NCBI GenBank assembly: GCA_018712915.1
Contig: DVGC01000058.1
Coordinates: 53,091 to 117,090 of the forward strand
Source of the DNA: Candidatus Copromonas faecavium (nom. illeg.)
Lineage (GTDB): Bacteria; Bacillota; Clostridia; Lachnospirales; Lachnospiraceae
Reading direction: 5' to 3'
Length of the DNA: 64,000 bases
Shown piece by piece: positions 27,923 through 36,452 of this stretch. The position numbers were made by a program, and so were the translations under genes. Each line of letters starts with the position of its first letter. Position 1 is the first letter of the stretch. The notes below the pieces were generated by a model. The model ran no database searches and was not told the origin of the DNA. It was given only the letters and a program-made list of their open reading frames with translations.

Positions 27923-28867
27923 TCAATTCACCTCCATCGTAAGGGAATCCATAAGAACCCGCATAGCCGTTGAAATATATCTTCCCCGCCGGTAACAAAT
28001 AAAAGTATCTCTGACTGCATATGGGCTGTCCAACTTATAAAAGTAAAGATTTCCAGTATCCATAATGTCTTTTACCAAGACATTGCTGATGATCGTAGCC
28101 CCCACGCCCAAATTGGCAAAGTTATAGGAAGCCGAGGATTTTTCAACTTCCAGAATGATGTTCGGAGTTATGCCGTATTCCTGAAAAATATGGTCAGAGC
28201 ACTGGCGAAGATAATTGTCCTCGGAAAGAAGCACAAAAGGAATTGCACTTAAGCCGCACAGAGGAACACATTGCTCTTTAGGTACTTGAAAAATTTTGTC
28301 TCCACATTCTTCTTTTGTGAGTCTCAGATGCTTTAGTCCCTGATTTACAGAGTATTCCTTTGGAACAGCAAGAACAAGATTCTCCCGATAGCAAATTCTT
28401 TGCTCATATTCTTCTTTAGGCAAAGGAGAATTGGTAATAATAAAATTCAAGTCCCCATTATCCAAAAGGGCTTTTGCCCGATCCGTTGATGTCTCTGTAA
28501 TTCGAAGCGTAACATTGGGGTAGCGCTTTTTAAACATTGCAATTTTCTCTGGAACTACGAAAGGCATGCTCAGATTACTTCCGCCAATGGAAATAAATCC
28601 ACGCTGGAGAGTGTCCATCTCATAAACCATATTTCTAAGATGTTCTTCAATTCCATAAATTTGTTCAATCCCTTGAATAAATTCTACCCCAAAAGGTGTC
28701 AGAGAGACTGGCCGGGTCTTTCTTTCAAAAATAGGCGTTCCAACCGAATCTTCCACTTTCCGGACTGCTGCGCTCAAAGAAGGCTGGGATATATGCAGCA
28801 GTTCGGCTGCTTTGCTGAAACTTTTTTCTTTATATACACAGTAAACATAATCCATATTATGAAACAT
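27923..28867 (-). CDS. LysR family transcriptional regulator
   Basis: 314 aa. The N-terminal winged helix-turn-helix is clear (SFSKAAELLHISQPSLSAAVRKVE at about 15-38), followed by ERKTRPVSLTPFG and a substrate-binding domain of two alpha/beta lobes. AAGGAGG precedes the ATG. It is divergent from a threonine aldolase gene 134 bp away, the classical arrangement for a LysR protein that controls its neighbour in response to a pathway metabolite. Codon use is more AT-rich than in flanking genes, as in the aldolase and transporter. Confidence 0.92.
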   Translation of the reverse strand: MFHNMDYVYCVYKEKSFSKAAELLHISQPSLSAAVRKVEDSVGTPIFERKTRPVSLTPFGVEFIQGIEQIYGIEEHLRNMVYEMDTLQRGFISIGGSNLSMPFVVPEKIAMFKKRYPNVTLRITETSTDRAKALLDNGDLNFIITNSPLPKEEYEQRICYRENLVLAVPKEYSVNQGLKHLRLTKEECGDKIFQVPKEQCVPLCGLSAIPFVLLSEDNYLRQCSDHIFQEYGITPNIILEVEKSSASYNFANLGVGATIISNVLVKDIMDTGNLYFYKLDSPYAVRDTFICYRRGRYISTAMRVLMDSLTMEVN

Positions 28868-29001
28868 ATCCTTCCTCCTTTATAGTTTGCAGTCTATATT
28901 TCTATATTTATATTAGTATTTGTTTAATTGTCAAGTATATGTTTTAATAGAATCATCAAATCTGCAGATTGTGTGATATTTTTAATGCTTTGGAGGAAAC
29001 T
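28868..29001. promoter_or_regulatory. Divergent LysR/aldolase regulatory region
   Basis: 134 bp, very AT-rich, between the LysR gene and ltaE. It must hold both promoters and the LysR site. The stretch around 28925-28951 contains ATT and AAT half-sites spaced as in T-N11-A boxes, but I cannot fix a single operator. Confidence 0.4.
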
Positions 29002-30045
29002 ATGATCGATTTACGAAGTGATACATTAACAATGCCGGACCATGCCATGTTGGAAACGGTCCTCTCCTCCCCCATGGGAGATGATGGAAGAACCAATGAA
29101 GACGGGCGGGGAGAAGATGCCACGGTCAACAAACTGGAAGATACAGCCGCAGCAATGACCGGGAAACAGGCCGCTGTTTTTGTGCCAACCGGCACCTTTG
29201 GAAACAGTACCGCTGTCATGACCTGGTGCCATGCGGGCGACAACGTATTGGTAGAAAAAGATCAGCATTTATTACTAACTGAAAAGTTCTGTTTCGATCC
29301 TGATTTTGGAAGACTGAATCCGGTTCTTTATCACCTGGGCGAAAATCAAATGCCTGATCCGAAAGAGATTGAAATTCTCCTGGAACAGTCACAGGCCAAA
29401 CTGGTTTGCCTAGAAAATTCTCATAATTTTTCCGGCGGATATTGCATCGATTTGCCGACAATGGCCCAAATTCGCCAAATTGCCGATCGCCATGGCGCAA
29501 AAGTTCATCTGGATGGGGCCCGTCTGTTTCATGCCGCAGCACATCTGAACGTAACAGTAGACCAGATTTGCCAGTATGCAGATTCCGTAATGTTCTGCAT
29601 ATCCAAAGGTCTCGGCGCTCCCGTGGGATCTCTGTTATGCGGTACAGCCGAGTTTTGTCTGGAAGCCAGAAAAATGCGTAAACTTTTCGGAGGAGTAATG
29701 CGTCAGGCCGGCGTGATCGCTGCCCCAGCACTTTATGCTCTTGAGCATAACATCGAACGATTAAACGAGGACATTGAAAATACCCGGCTGATCCATCAGA
29801 TGCTAAACGGGCAGCTGCACAAAATTGGTATGCAGAAGGATGTTCAAACAAACATCCTTATGCTGGATTTAAGCAATGCAGGCATATATGCGGAGGAGTT
29901 TTGCGCAAGGGCAAAGGAGATGGGGTTATTGATTCGTCCTGTGCGAACTCAATACAAAGTGCGGCTGGTAGTCTACAAGGGCATTTCCAGACAGAATGCT
30001 GTAGACGCCGCAAACATAATTCTAAAGCTTGATCACTCATTATAA
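29002..30045 (+). CDS. ltaE: Low-specificity threonine aldolase family (PLP) enzyme
   Basis: 347 aa from the ATG at 29002, which has GGAGG five bases upstream; the frame is open a little further up without a start signal. The beta-eliminating lyase fold is evident: MIDLRSDTLTMP at the N-terminus, PTGTFGN phosphate-binding region, LENSHNFSGG, VHLDGARLFHAA with the PLP-contacting Asp, and CISKGLGAPVGS with the Schiff-base Lys202. Such enzymes cleave threonine or allo-threonine to glycine and acetaldehyde. Its neighbours, a LysR regulator and a DAACS symporter, suggest uptake and breakdown of an amino acid or related hydroxy acid. Confidence 0.9.
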   Translation: MIDLRSDTLTMPDHAMLETVLSSPMGDDGRTNEDGRGEDATVNKLEDTAAAMTGKQAAVFVPTGTFGNSTAVMTWCHAGDNVLVEKDQHLLLTEKFCFDPDFGRLNPVLYHLGENQMPDPKEIEILLEQSQAKLVCLENSHNFSGGYCIDLPTMAQIRQIADRHGAKVHLDGARLFHAAAHLNVTVDQICQYADSVMFCISKGLGAPVGSLLCGTAEFCLEARKMRKLFGGVMRQAGVIAAPALYALEHNIERLNEDIENTRLIHQMLNGQLHKIGMQKDVQTNILMLDLSNAGIYAEEFCARAKEMGLLIRPVRTQYKVRLVVYKGISRQNAVDAANIILKLDHSL

Positions 30046-30102
30046 ACAAGGTCTTAAGGGGGAATCCCAATCGAAACGGTATATCAGATGGGAGGAAATA
30101 CA

Positions 30103-31359
30103 ATGGCAAAAACAAAGAAGTCTATTTTTCGACTTGATAATACTGCTTTTTGGAGCTTTATCATGATGATTCTGGGCGCAATTTTGGGCCTTCTTTTTCC
30201 AGAAACCATGGGAAAGCTGAAATTCATCGGAGACATATGGATTGATTGCATTCAGATGATGCTGATTCCGCTGGTTTTATGCATTGTTACTCTGGCCATC
30301 GGAAGTCAGGAGGATATGAAAACCCTTGGTCGGGTAGCCGTCCGTATCACCATTTATTATGTTCTTACAACGCTCGCCGCAGTAGCCATCGGACTCGGGC
30401 TTGCCTTTCTTTTAAAGCCAGCAAGCGGAGTCGTTCTTTCAGATTACGAAATTACAGAAATAGCTCAGACAACAAGTTTCACCGTTGAGGCTTTCGTTAC
30501 AGGTTTGTTCTCTTCGAATATCTTTGCCAGTTTTTCTGAAGGCAATCTTCTACAGACAATGGTCATCGCAATTCTCTTGGGAATTGCTGTCATGCGAGTA
30601 AAAAATCAGGAAACAAAGCTGCGTTTCATCAATGCAATCGAATCCTTTAACGATGTTATTAATGAGTTCTTACGCATGTTGATCAAATTGGCACCTGTCG
30701 CTGTCCTTTTCCTGATTTCCGATTCCTTCAGCAAATATGGATTTTCTATTTTTTCCTCCATGGTCGGATTAATCGGAACTTTCTGGCTCAGCATTTTAGT
30801 CAATACTCTGGTTGTTTATTGCACCATTTTATGGGTCGTATCCGGAATCAATCCTGTACAGTTTATTAAAGACACGGCAGAAGTATGGACATTTGCGATC
30901 GCAAGCTGCAGCGGTGCGGCCTGCATTCCTCTCTCCATAAAAAATGTGAAAGAAAAGTTTCAGGTTCCTGACCATATTGCCGACTTCTGCCTTACCATTG
31001 GAGGGCAGCTTAATTCCCACGGAACCGCGCTCATGTACGGCTGCGTTCTTGTTTTTATCAGTCAGATGTATAATATCCCTCTTTCTCTCGGTACTATGGT
31101 TCAGATTATTCTGGTCGGGTCACTCATCTCTGCCAGCGGAGGAGGAATCCCCGGCAGCGGAATTGTCAAATTATCAATTCTGGTTTCCACCTTCGGCTTT
31201 CCGGCAGAAATCGTCGGAATTATCGCAGGTTTCTACCGGTTCTTTGATATGGGAACTACCACAGGAAATGTTCTTGGTGATGTCGCCGGTACCGTAACCG
31301 TTGCCAAGCTGGAAGAACGGACTGCAAAGAAGCGGGGAATTCCCCTTCAAGCCGGCTGA
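30103..31359 (+). CDS. Dicarboxylate/amino acid:cation symporter (DAACS family)
   Basis: 418 aa from the ATG at 30103 (GGGAGG ahead). It is a multi-spanning membrane protein with the family signatures: the serine-rich re-entrant segment near ATCSGAACIPLS-like residues (seen as SCSGAACIPLSI), the central NSHGTALMYG and a terminal GGGIPGSG loop with a DMGTTTGNVLGD helix. These correspond to the HP1, TM7, HP2 and TM8 substrate and Na/H sites of glutamate transporter homologues. It follows ltaE by 57 bp and probably imports the substrate of the aldolase. Confidence 0.9.
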   Translation: MAKTKKSIFRLDNTAFWSFIMMILGAILGLLFPETMGKLKFIGDIWIDCIQMMLIPLVLCIVTLAIGSQEDMKTLGRVAVRITIYYVLTTLAAVAIGLGLAFLLKPASGVVLSDYEITEIAQTTSFTVEAFVTGLFSSNIFASFSEGNLLQTMVIAILLGIAVMRVKNQETKLRFINAIESFNDVINEFLRMLIKLAPVAVLFLISDSFSKYGFSIFSSMVGLIGTFWLSILVNTLVVYCTILWVVSGINPVQFIKDTAEVWTFAIASCSGAACIPLSIKNVKEKFQVPDHIADFCLTIGGQLNSHGTALMYGCVLVFISQMYNIPLSLGTMVQIILVGSLISASGGGIPGSGIVKLSILVSTFGFPAEIVGIIAGFYRFFDMGTTTGNVLGDVAGTVTVAKLEERTAKKRGIPLQAG

Positions 31360-31482
31360 AGAAATACTGATATGGAATCGCTGGATCCCCCCGCTGCGGT
31401 GATACTTCGCTGCGGCTTCCGCGATAACTTTTCCATAGAACCCGCCGGCTTTTCACTCTTCCATTAGCCGCCGGCACAAACA

Positions 31483-31526
31483 CAGGGCATGTGAACCGCA
31501 TAACCTATCGTGGTTCACATGCCCTG
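31483..31526. terminator. 15-bp perfect hairpin between convergent genes
   Basis: CAGGGCATGTGAACC and GGTTCACATGCCCTG form a perfect 15-bp stem around a 14-base loop, between the ends of the symporter and peptidase genes. U-runs are weak on both sides (TGTTTG), so it could work as a bidirectional terminator of modest strength. Confidence 0.5.
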
Positions 31527-31572
31527 CAGCCTGTTTGAAATAGAAAAAGCGATCTGGTGCCCGTCCCCTTTT

Positions 31573-32619
31573 CTAATATTCAAAATGCATATAATCTTTC
31601 GTCGTAAATGCCGCTCCCCAGTTCCAGCCATACTTGCCGAACGCTTTTACCACATCGCTGTCCTGGCTGATGGAATAAGGATTGACGCCCGGTTCCCACT
31701 TGCTTCCGACAAGCACCGTTCCATCCTCACGCACCTGAGGATTCTGGTCCGGATTAATATCAATGGCCAACCCGGAGCTGTGATAACTGTTCAGTCCATT
31801 GCTTCTCCAGGAGTACCCACCGATGCTGTTGATGGGGAACTGCTCCGGTCCATTATAAATCTCCGTGAAAATCGCCTTCACCTCATCAGCAATGGAGCTT
31901 AACACCTGAACCCGGTCTGTATCTGCCACCTTCTGACCATTAACCAGCCGCCATACGGGAATTTCCACCCATACCATTTCCTGTGCCGCCATCTCTGCCG
32001 ACGGATTTTCGGCAATCCGGCTGAACTGCTCCTCCACCTTCTGATAGGTGTCCATGGATTTTCCTTCCCAGTTATAGTAATTGGCCTGATAGTGACAATA
32101 GGCTTTATCTCCCTCTGAGAGCGTCTCGTCATACAGATACCAGTTGGGGTCATACTCATATCCCCACAGCCAGCTGTAGAAATCATCGCTTCCATCGGAA
32201 TTGGAACCGCCGGTTCCCGAATCACCGGCACCTCCCGGACCATAACCGCTGCCCGTACTTCCCGATCCTGTGGAACCTGTATTCCCCGATCCTCCCGGAC
32301 CATACGCTCCGATCCCGCTTTCTATTCTGGTCTGTACCTCGCCATCCTGAACCCATGCACCCATTCCATTCACCTGGCAGCCATCCGGCGTAACCGTGTC
32401 TATCAGCGCATATCCATTCTCATCAAAGTAATAACATTCGGATACGCCGTCTCCATCTCCGTCAATCCAGGCCCATCCATTTTTAGGATAAGTCCCATCG
32501 TCATTCTGGTACCATCGGTTCCCGCCGTCAATCCTCCATGTTCCCGCAAAAGCTGTCATTACCGACAGGCTGCAAAAAACAGCAGTCGCTGCCGCCGCCT
32601 TCCATGTCTGCTTTCTCAT
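31573..32619 (-). CDS. Secreted M15-family D-Ala-D-Ala carboxypeptidase with wall-binding repeats
   Basis: 348 aa from the ATG at 32619 (GGAAGGAAGAG ahead). Residues 1-26 are a signal peptide ending AFAG. Two aromatic wall-binding repeats follow (NRWYQNDDG, ECYYFDENG, PDGCQVNGMGAW), then a Gly/Ser linker of about 45 residues. The C-terminal domain carries VanY/M15 zinc-peptidase marks: NSYHSSGLAIDIN with His and Asp ligands and a terminal WNWGAAFTTKDYMHFEY with the third His. It should trim stem peptides in peptidoglycan on the outside. The wall-binding repeats are of the same type as in the 1419-aa surface protein. Confidence 0.85.
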   Translation of the reverse strand: MRKQTWKAAAATAVFCSLSVMTAFAGTWRIDGGNRWYQNDDGTYPKNGWAWIDGDGDGVSECYYFDENGYALIDTVTPDGCQVNGMGAWVQDGEVQTRIESGIGAYGPGGSGNTGSTGSGSTGSGYGPGGAGDSGTGGSNSDGSDDFYSWLWGYEYDPNWYLYDETLSEGDKAYCHYQANYYNWEGKSMDTYQKVEEQFSRIAENPSAEMAAQEMVWVEIPVWRLVNGQKVADTDRVQVLSSIADEVKAIFTEIYNGPEQFPINSIGGYSWRSNGLNSYHSSGLAIDINPDQNPQVREDGTVLVGSKWEPGVNPYSISQDSDVVKAFGKYGWNWGAAFTTKDYMHFEY

Positions 32620-32765
32620 CTGTACTCTTCCTTCCCCCAAAATTTGTATTCTGTCAGTCGCCAGGCCAAAATTACATCCCATCAATTGGTGTAAATTGTC
32701 GTTTGTCTCCCGACGATGATCTATCCCTCAAATTTGTACTCCGCCGACGGGCGGCGATTTTTAAG

Positions 32766-33866
32766 TTAATCTGTCTGGGTCACTTTACTCTTATATTTGG
32801 CAATGGCCTCCGTAATATTGGCCGCCTCCCCGGACCGGATCAGTTCCTCCAGAGCATCCAGCCGGTCTGTGGTCAGAAACTCTTTTCCCACATAACTCCC
32901 ATATTCATCCGTAACCAGGAGTGCCTTCTCCTTCAAGCTGGCTCTGACGCTTCGAAGGCCCTCATCTGTTTTTAAGAGCTCTGCCTCCATGTCATCCAGC
33001 TCTGCCTTAAAATTCCCGGATATCTCATCAGAAATAATGGTTTTCGTTACATTTTCAAATGTGTTCAGCGCTTCTGCCTTTTTCCGGCTCACCTGATCCA
33101 CATCCTGCTGCAGCTGAGCAATTTCATCATCAAACTTCTGCAGATTGTAAACCGCCTCATCTTTGTCTCTGCGAATCGCTCTGGCAATTCGTTTCATCTG
33201 TTTCCGGTTGGCCTGGATTTTGCTGCGAATCTCCCTGCCCTTTTGCAGTGTTTCCAAATAGCGCATTTTGGTACGATTTCCAACCGCCACATACAGCCCC
33301 CCGAAAACCAGCACCACGGCAATGTAAATAAGAATCAGATACCAGGTCTGGTGGCCGGGAATCAGAAAATACACACCGCAGGGGATCACCAGGAAGCAAA
33401 GAACCATCACCAGAAACAGGAGCCCCATTTCCTTTAATGTTCTGGTAAAATAAAGGGAATAGTAAAGACTCCCCCGGCAGAACCCAGGCACATGGGATGC
33501 CCGGAACAGTTGTTTCATCTGTTCCTTTAAATCTTCATTTTCTTTTGACAGACTTCTGGTATCTTCGGCAATCCGCTCCTTTACGCCCTGGTTTTTTGCT
33601 TTCTCCCGCTTTGCTCTGACCTTTTTCAGCTGTTCCTGGAGCTTTGAAAGCTCCGCATCATAACTCTCGGTAATCTCTGTTTTGCGTGTTTTTACCGTCT
33701 GGCTGATGGTGTCCATCACCAGCTTTTGTCTGCTTTTCAGAGAAGCTTCCAGCTGCTTTTCCTGTCCTTCCAGCCGTTTTTCTTCCGCTCTCAGCTGTTC
33801 CAGCTCTCCAACTGCCTGTTTCGCACCGGAAAAAAAGGCAGCATAATCCATCATTGGCTGTGCCAT
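32766..33866 (-). CDS. Coiled-coil membrane protein of unknown function
   Basis: 366 aa from the ATG at 33866 (AGGAGG seven bases upstream). Residues about 12-120 are a charged heptad-rich coiled coil (LEQLRAEEKRLEGQEKQLEAS). Two transmembrane helices separated by a short loop lie near 148-168 and 176-196 (MGLLFLVMVLCFLVIP, WYLILIYIAVVLVFGG). A second long coiled coil follows from about 205 to 320. Both coils should be on the cytoplasmic side of a membrane hairpin. I do not recognise the family; the shape suggests a scaffold or envelope-organising protein. A GC hairpin (32744-32760) follows the stop. Confidence 0.65.
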   Translation of the reverse strand: MAQPMMDYAAFFSGAKQAVGELEQLRAEEKRLEGQEKQLEASLKSRQKLVMDTISQTVKTRKTEITESYDAELSKLQEQLKKVRAKREKAKNQGVKERIAEDTRSLSKENEDLKEQMKQLFRASHVPGFCRGSLYYSLYFTRTLKEMGLLFLVMVLCFLVIPCGVYFLIPGHQTWYLILIYIAVVLVFGGLYVAVGNRTKMRYLETLQKGREIRSKIQANRKQMKRIARAIRRDKDEAVYNLQKFDDEIAQLQQDVDQVSRKKAEALNTFENVTKTIISDEISGNFKAELDDMEAELLKTDEGLRSVRASLKEKALLVTDEYGSYVGKEFLTTDRLDALEELIRSGEAANITEAIAKYKSKVTQTD

Positions 33867-34148
33867 CTTTTGTCCTCCTGGCTTATGTGAAGCATGACTC
33901 CGTATTCTGCATTTATCAACAGGCCGCTCTGCCAAGCAAGCAATTGAGCGGAACCTGTCCCTATAAGATTTCTTTCATATCCCTGTTATACTATAGATTA
34001 CTACAGATTTTTCTGACGCACAAGGGAGAATCCTGTATTTTCATCCAAAATCCAGGTTTTATGTCATCAAAATGGCTGTGCTGCCGCACATGCCGGTCTG
34101 TATATTTCCTGTATTATAGGCGCTGTATCATAAGCCCCTTCCCGTCTC
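33867..34148. other. Intergenic region upstream of coiled-coil gene
   Basis: About 280 bp between the coiled-coil gene (minus) and the promoter of the 88-aa gene (plus). It is AT-rich and should hold the minus-strand promoter; no conserved ORF with a ribosome binding site is seen. Confidence 0.35.
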
Positions 34149-34177
34149 TTTACTTTCCGGGAAAAATCCGGTATACT
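34149..34177 (+). promoter_or_regulatory. Predicted sigma-A promoter for the 88-aa gene
   Basis: TTTACT (34149-34154), 17 bases, TATACT (34172-34177), ending 45 bp ahead of the ATG at 34223. Confidence 0.55.
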
Positions 34178-34222
34178 TGGGATTACCAAGCCAGACATTT
34201 CATCAGCCAAGGAGGATGCGCC

Positions 34223-34489
34223 ATGTTCAGAATGTGGGGAAAAATTTGGAAGGACCATCATCTGATAAAAGATATGGTTGCATGTAACGCCGATTACTCC
34301 CAGTCCAGGACTGCCATGGTTTTTCAGGCACTGGATGAAATCTGCCAGGATTTTGATTTAAGCCGTCCCATCTGGCTGGATTCCAATATCAAGGATTTTA
34401 AGCTTCATGATAAAACCCGTTTCACCCAGGACAGTTTCATTGAATCCATTGATTTTGATTATCTGGAGATTCAGGTGATAGAAGAATAA
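34223..34489 (+). CDS. Small conserved protein of unknown function, 88 aa
   Basis: A longer open frame begins at 33854, but the only start with a ribosome site is the ATG at 34223 (AGGAGG, seven bases). The 88-aa product is soluble, with a helical N-terminus (FRMWGKIWKDHHL), a central segment PIWLDSNIKDFKLHDKTRF and an acidic end FDYLEIQVIEE. It lacks Cys-rich or membrane features. I recall similar uncharacterised proteins in other Lachnospiraceae, but no function. It has its own promoter and is convergent with pgi. Confidence 0.7.
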   Translation: MFRMWGKIWKDHHLIKDMVACNADYSQSRTAMVFQALDEICQDFDLSRPIWLDSNIKDFKLHDKTRFTQDSFIESIDFDYLEIQVIEE

Positions 34490-34579
34490 AAAAGAACTGT
34501 GATTCTGACCATTGACGATGTAAGACATCCAGGGTCTGCTTCCATGACCAGGACTTTTCTAAAAATATCTGCATAAAAT

Positions 34580-34617
34580 GGGCAGGACGCTTTCCACAAT
34601 GTTGGAATGTCCTGCCC
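34580..34617. terminator. Hairpin terminator downstream of pgi
   Basis: GGGCAGGAC pairs with GTCCTGCCC, with inner pairing of TTCCA and TGGAA. On the minus strand CATTTTATG follows, so it can serve as the pgi terminator; on the plus strand it lies 91 bp after the 88-aa gene. Confidence 0.6.
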
Positions 34618-34692
34618 ATCCATCTTATCAATTGCTAAAACAGGCTCTGCTCAAATCTCTCCGCTTACCTGGAAATTACTTCCCGGCTCCGC

Positions 34693-36042
34693 TTACAGCC
34701 GCTTTAACAGCGCCTCTCTTGCATCCTCATATCCCGGTTTTCCGAGAAGAGCAAACATGTTTTTCTTATAGCTCTCCACACCCGGCTGATTGAACGGATT
34801 TACCCCCAGCAGATATCCGCTGATTCCGCAGGCAAACTCAAAGAAATAAAACAACTGTCCCAGACTGTAAGCGTCCTGTCTCGGAATTCTTACCATCAGG
34901 TTCGGCACATTTCCATCCGTATGGGCCAGAACCGTACCATTCATCGCGCTCTTATTGACAAAATCCACTGTCTGTCCGGCCAGATAATTCATGCCGTCCG
35001 TATCCTTCTCTTCCTTCTGAAGAACGATTTCAGCCTCAGACTCTTCCACATTCAAAACCGTTTCAAACAGGATTCTTGCACCATCCTGGATAAACTGTCC
35101 CATAGAATGCAAATCTGTCGTCAGATCCACAGCCGCCGGGAATATTCCCTTCTGATCCTTTCCTTCGCTCTCGCCGTAAAGCTGTTTCCACCATTCAGAA
35201 ACATAATGAAGGCTGGGTTCATAATTGGCCACAACCTCGATCTGTTTTCCCTTTCTCAGCAGAATGTTCCTGACAGCAGCATACAAAAGAGCCGGGTTCT
35301 TCTCATACTCTGCTTCTAAAGCCGTCTTTCTGGCTGCTGCGGCACCTTCCATTAACTTGTCAATATCCGCTCCGCTTACGGCAATCGGCAGCAGGCCCAC
35401 TGCTGTCAGCACGGAAAAACGTCCTCCAACATCGTCCGGCACCACAAAAGACTCATAGCCTTCCTCATTTGCCAGATTTTTTAATGCTCCCTTTGCTCTG
35501 TCGGTGGTCGCATAAATTCTCTTATTGGCTTCTTCTCTGCCATACTTCTGAACCAGCATTTCCTTAAACACACGGAACGCGATAGCCGGCTCCGTCGTTG
35601 TTCCCGATTTGGAAATAATATTGATGGAAAAATCCTTTCCTTCCAGAACATCCTGCAGATCCTTAATATATTTGCTGCTGATGCTGTTTCCAACAAAATA
35701 AATCTCCGGCGTTTTTCTTACACTCTTAGGCAGGACATTATAAAAGCTGTGGGATAAAAACTCGATGGCTGCCCGCGCTCCCAAATAGGATCCGCCGATT
35801 CCAATCACCAGAAGCACATCCGAATCCTGCTGGATTTTTTCCGCAGCCTTCCTGATTCTTGCAAATTCTTCCTTGTCATAATCCACCGGAAGATCAATCC
35901 AGCCAAGGAAATCATTTCCTGCTCCGGTTTTTCCTGTCAGGACCTCTTTCGCGCCTAAAACTGCGCTTTTCATATTGGCTACTTCCTCGTCCCGGATAAA
36001 ACCAGCCGCTTTTGAATAATCAAATACGATTTCATTTCCCAT
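34693..36042 (-). CDS. pgi: Glucose-6-phosphate isomerase
   Basis: 449 aa from the ATG at 36042 (AAGGAG eight bases upstream), the usual length of Firmicute enzymes. The frame is open 32 codons further, but that stretch lies at the predicted promoter. It interconverts glucose 6-phosphate and fructose 6-phosphate. Visible signatures include [31 protein letters not shown], the [17 protein letters not shown] family signature and a GCS-type ending around [20 protein letters not shown]. It has its own promoter and terminator, so it appears monocistronic. Confidence 0.96.
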   Translation of the reverse strand: MGNEIVFDYSKAAGFIRDEEVANMKSAVLGAKEVLTGKTGAGNDFLGWIDLPVDYDKEEFARIRKAAEKIQQDSDVLLVIGIGGSYLGARAAIEFLSHSFYNVLPKSVRKTPEIYFVGNSISSKYIKDLQDVLEGKDFSINIISKSGTTTEPAIAFRVFKEMLVQKYGREEANKRIYATTDRAKGALKNLANEEGYESFVVPDDVGGRFSVLTAVGLLPIAVSGADIDKLMEGAAAARKTALEAEYEKNPALLYAAVRNILLRKGKQIEVVANYEPSLHYVSEWWKQLYGESEGKDQKGIFPAAVDLTTDLHSMGQFIQDGARILFETVLNVEESEAEIVLQKEEKDTDGMNYLAGQTVDFVNKSAMNGTVLAHTDGNVPNLMVRIPRQDAYSLGQLFYFFEFACGISGYLLGVNPFNQPGVESYKKNMFALLGKPGYEDAREALLKRL

Positions 36043-36147
36043 GATTCGTTCTCCTTTTTCCTCAAGTAAAAGCCTTGCCTGCGTTTCATACAGTCCCGGC
36101 TGATTTCGCAGTTCAGCCGGCACAAACTTCTTTTTCACTTCTTCGTC

Positions 36148-36176
36148 ATTATATCACTTTGTCAACAATTTGACAA
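36148..36176 (-). promoter_or_regulatory. Predicted sigma-A promoter for pgi
   Basis: Minus strand TTGTCA (36171-36176), 17 bases, TATAAT (36148-36153), the latter preceded by TG to give an extended -10. The leader to the pgi start is about 100 bases. Confidence 0.7.
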
Positions 36177-36252
36177 TGCCGCCAGAGGAATTTATTGCCA
36201 TCCCGAAAAGATATTCATACCTGTTCGTTCCATGGAAATAAACGGTAACGTA

Positions 36253-36402
36253 TCGCAGTGATAAGGAGGCCCTGAACATATTGGCGGCTGTCGCTTCATA
36301 TACCCCTATTGGAAATATGCGGAAGCACCGTAGTGATAAGGATACCCTGCAGTTTATCGGCGGCTGTCGCTTTATATACCCATATTACAAATAAGCAAGC
36401 CG
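36253..36402. repeat. Two direct 75-bp repeats upstream of pgi
   Basis: Two copies with a period of 75 bp (AGTGATAAGGA begins at 36255 and again at 36330) share GTGATAAGGA, CCCTG, GGCGGCTGTCGCTT and TATACCC blocks. They lie in a gap of about 400 bp between pgi and the 357-aa membrane protein gene. No gene is seen in this gap. Confidence 0.75.
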
Positions 36403-36452
36403 ATATTGACATTTCACTTAAGCGAAACAGCCACCAGACTCCTCGACACACT

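Noticed and set aside
33854-34222. N-terminal extension of the 88-aa protein to 211 aa
   Set aside because: The extension covers the promoter and the AGGAGG site and has no recognisable domain.
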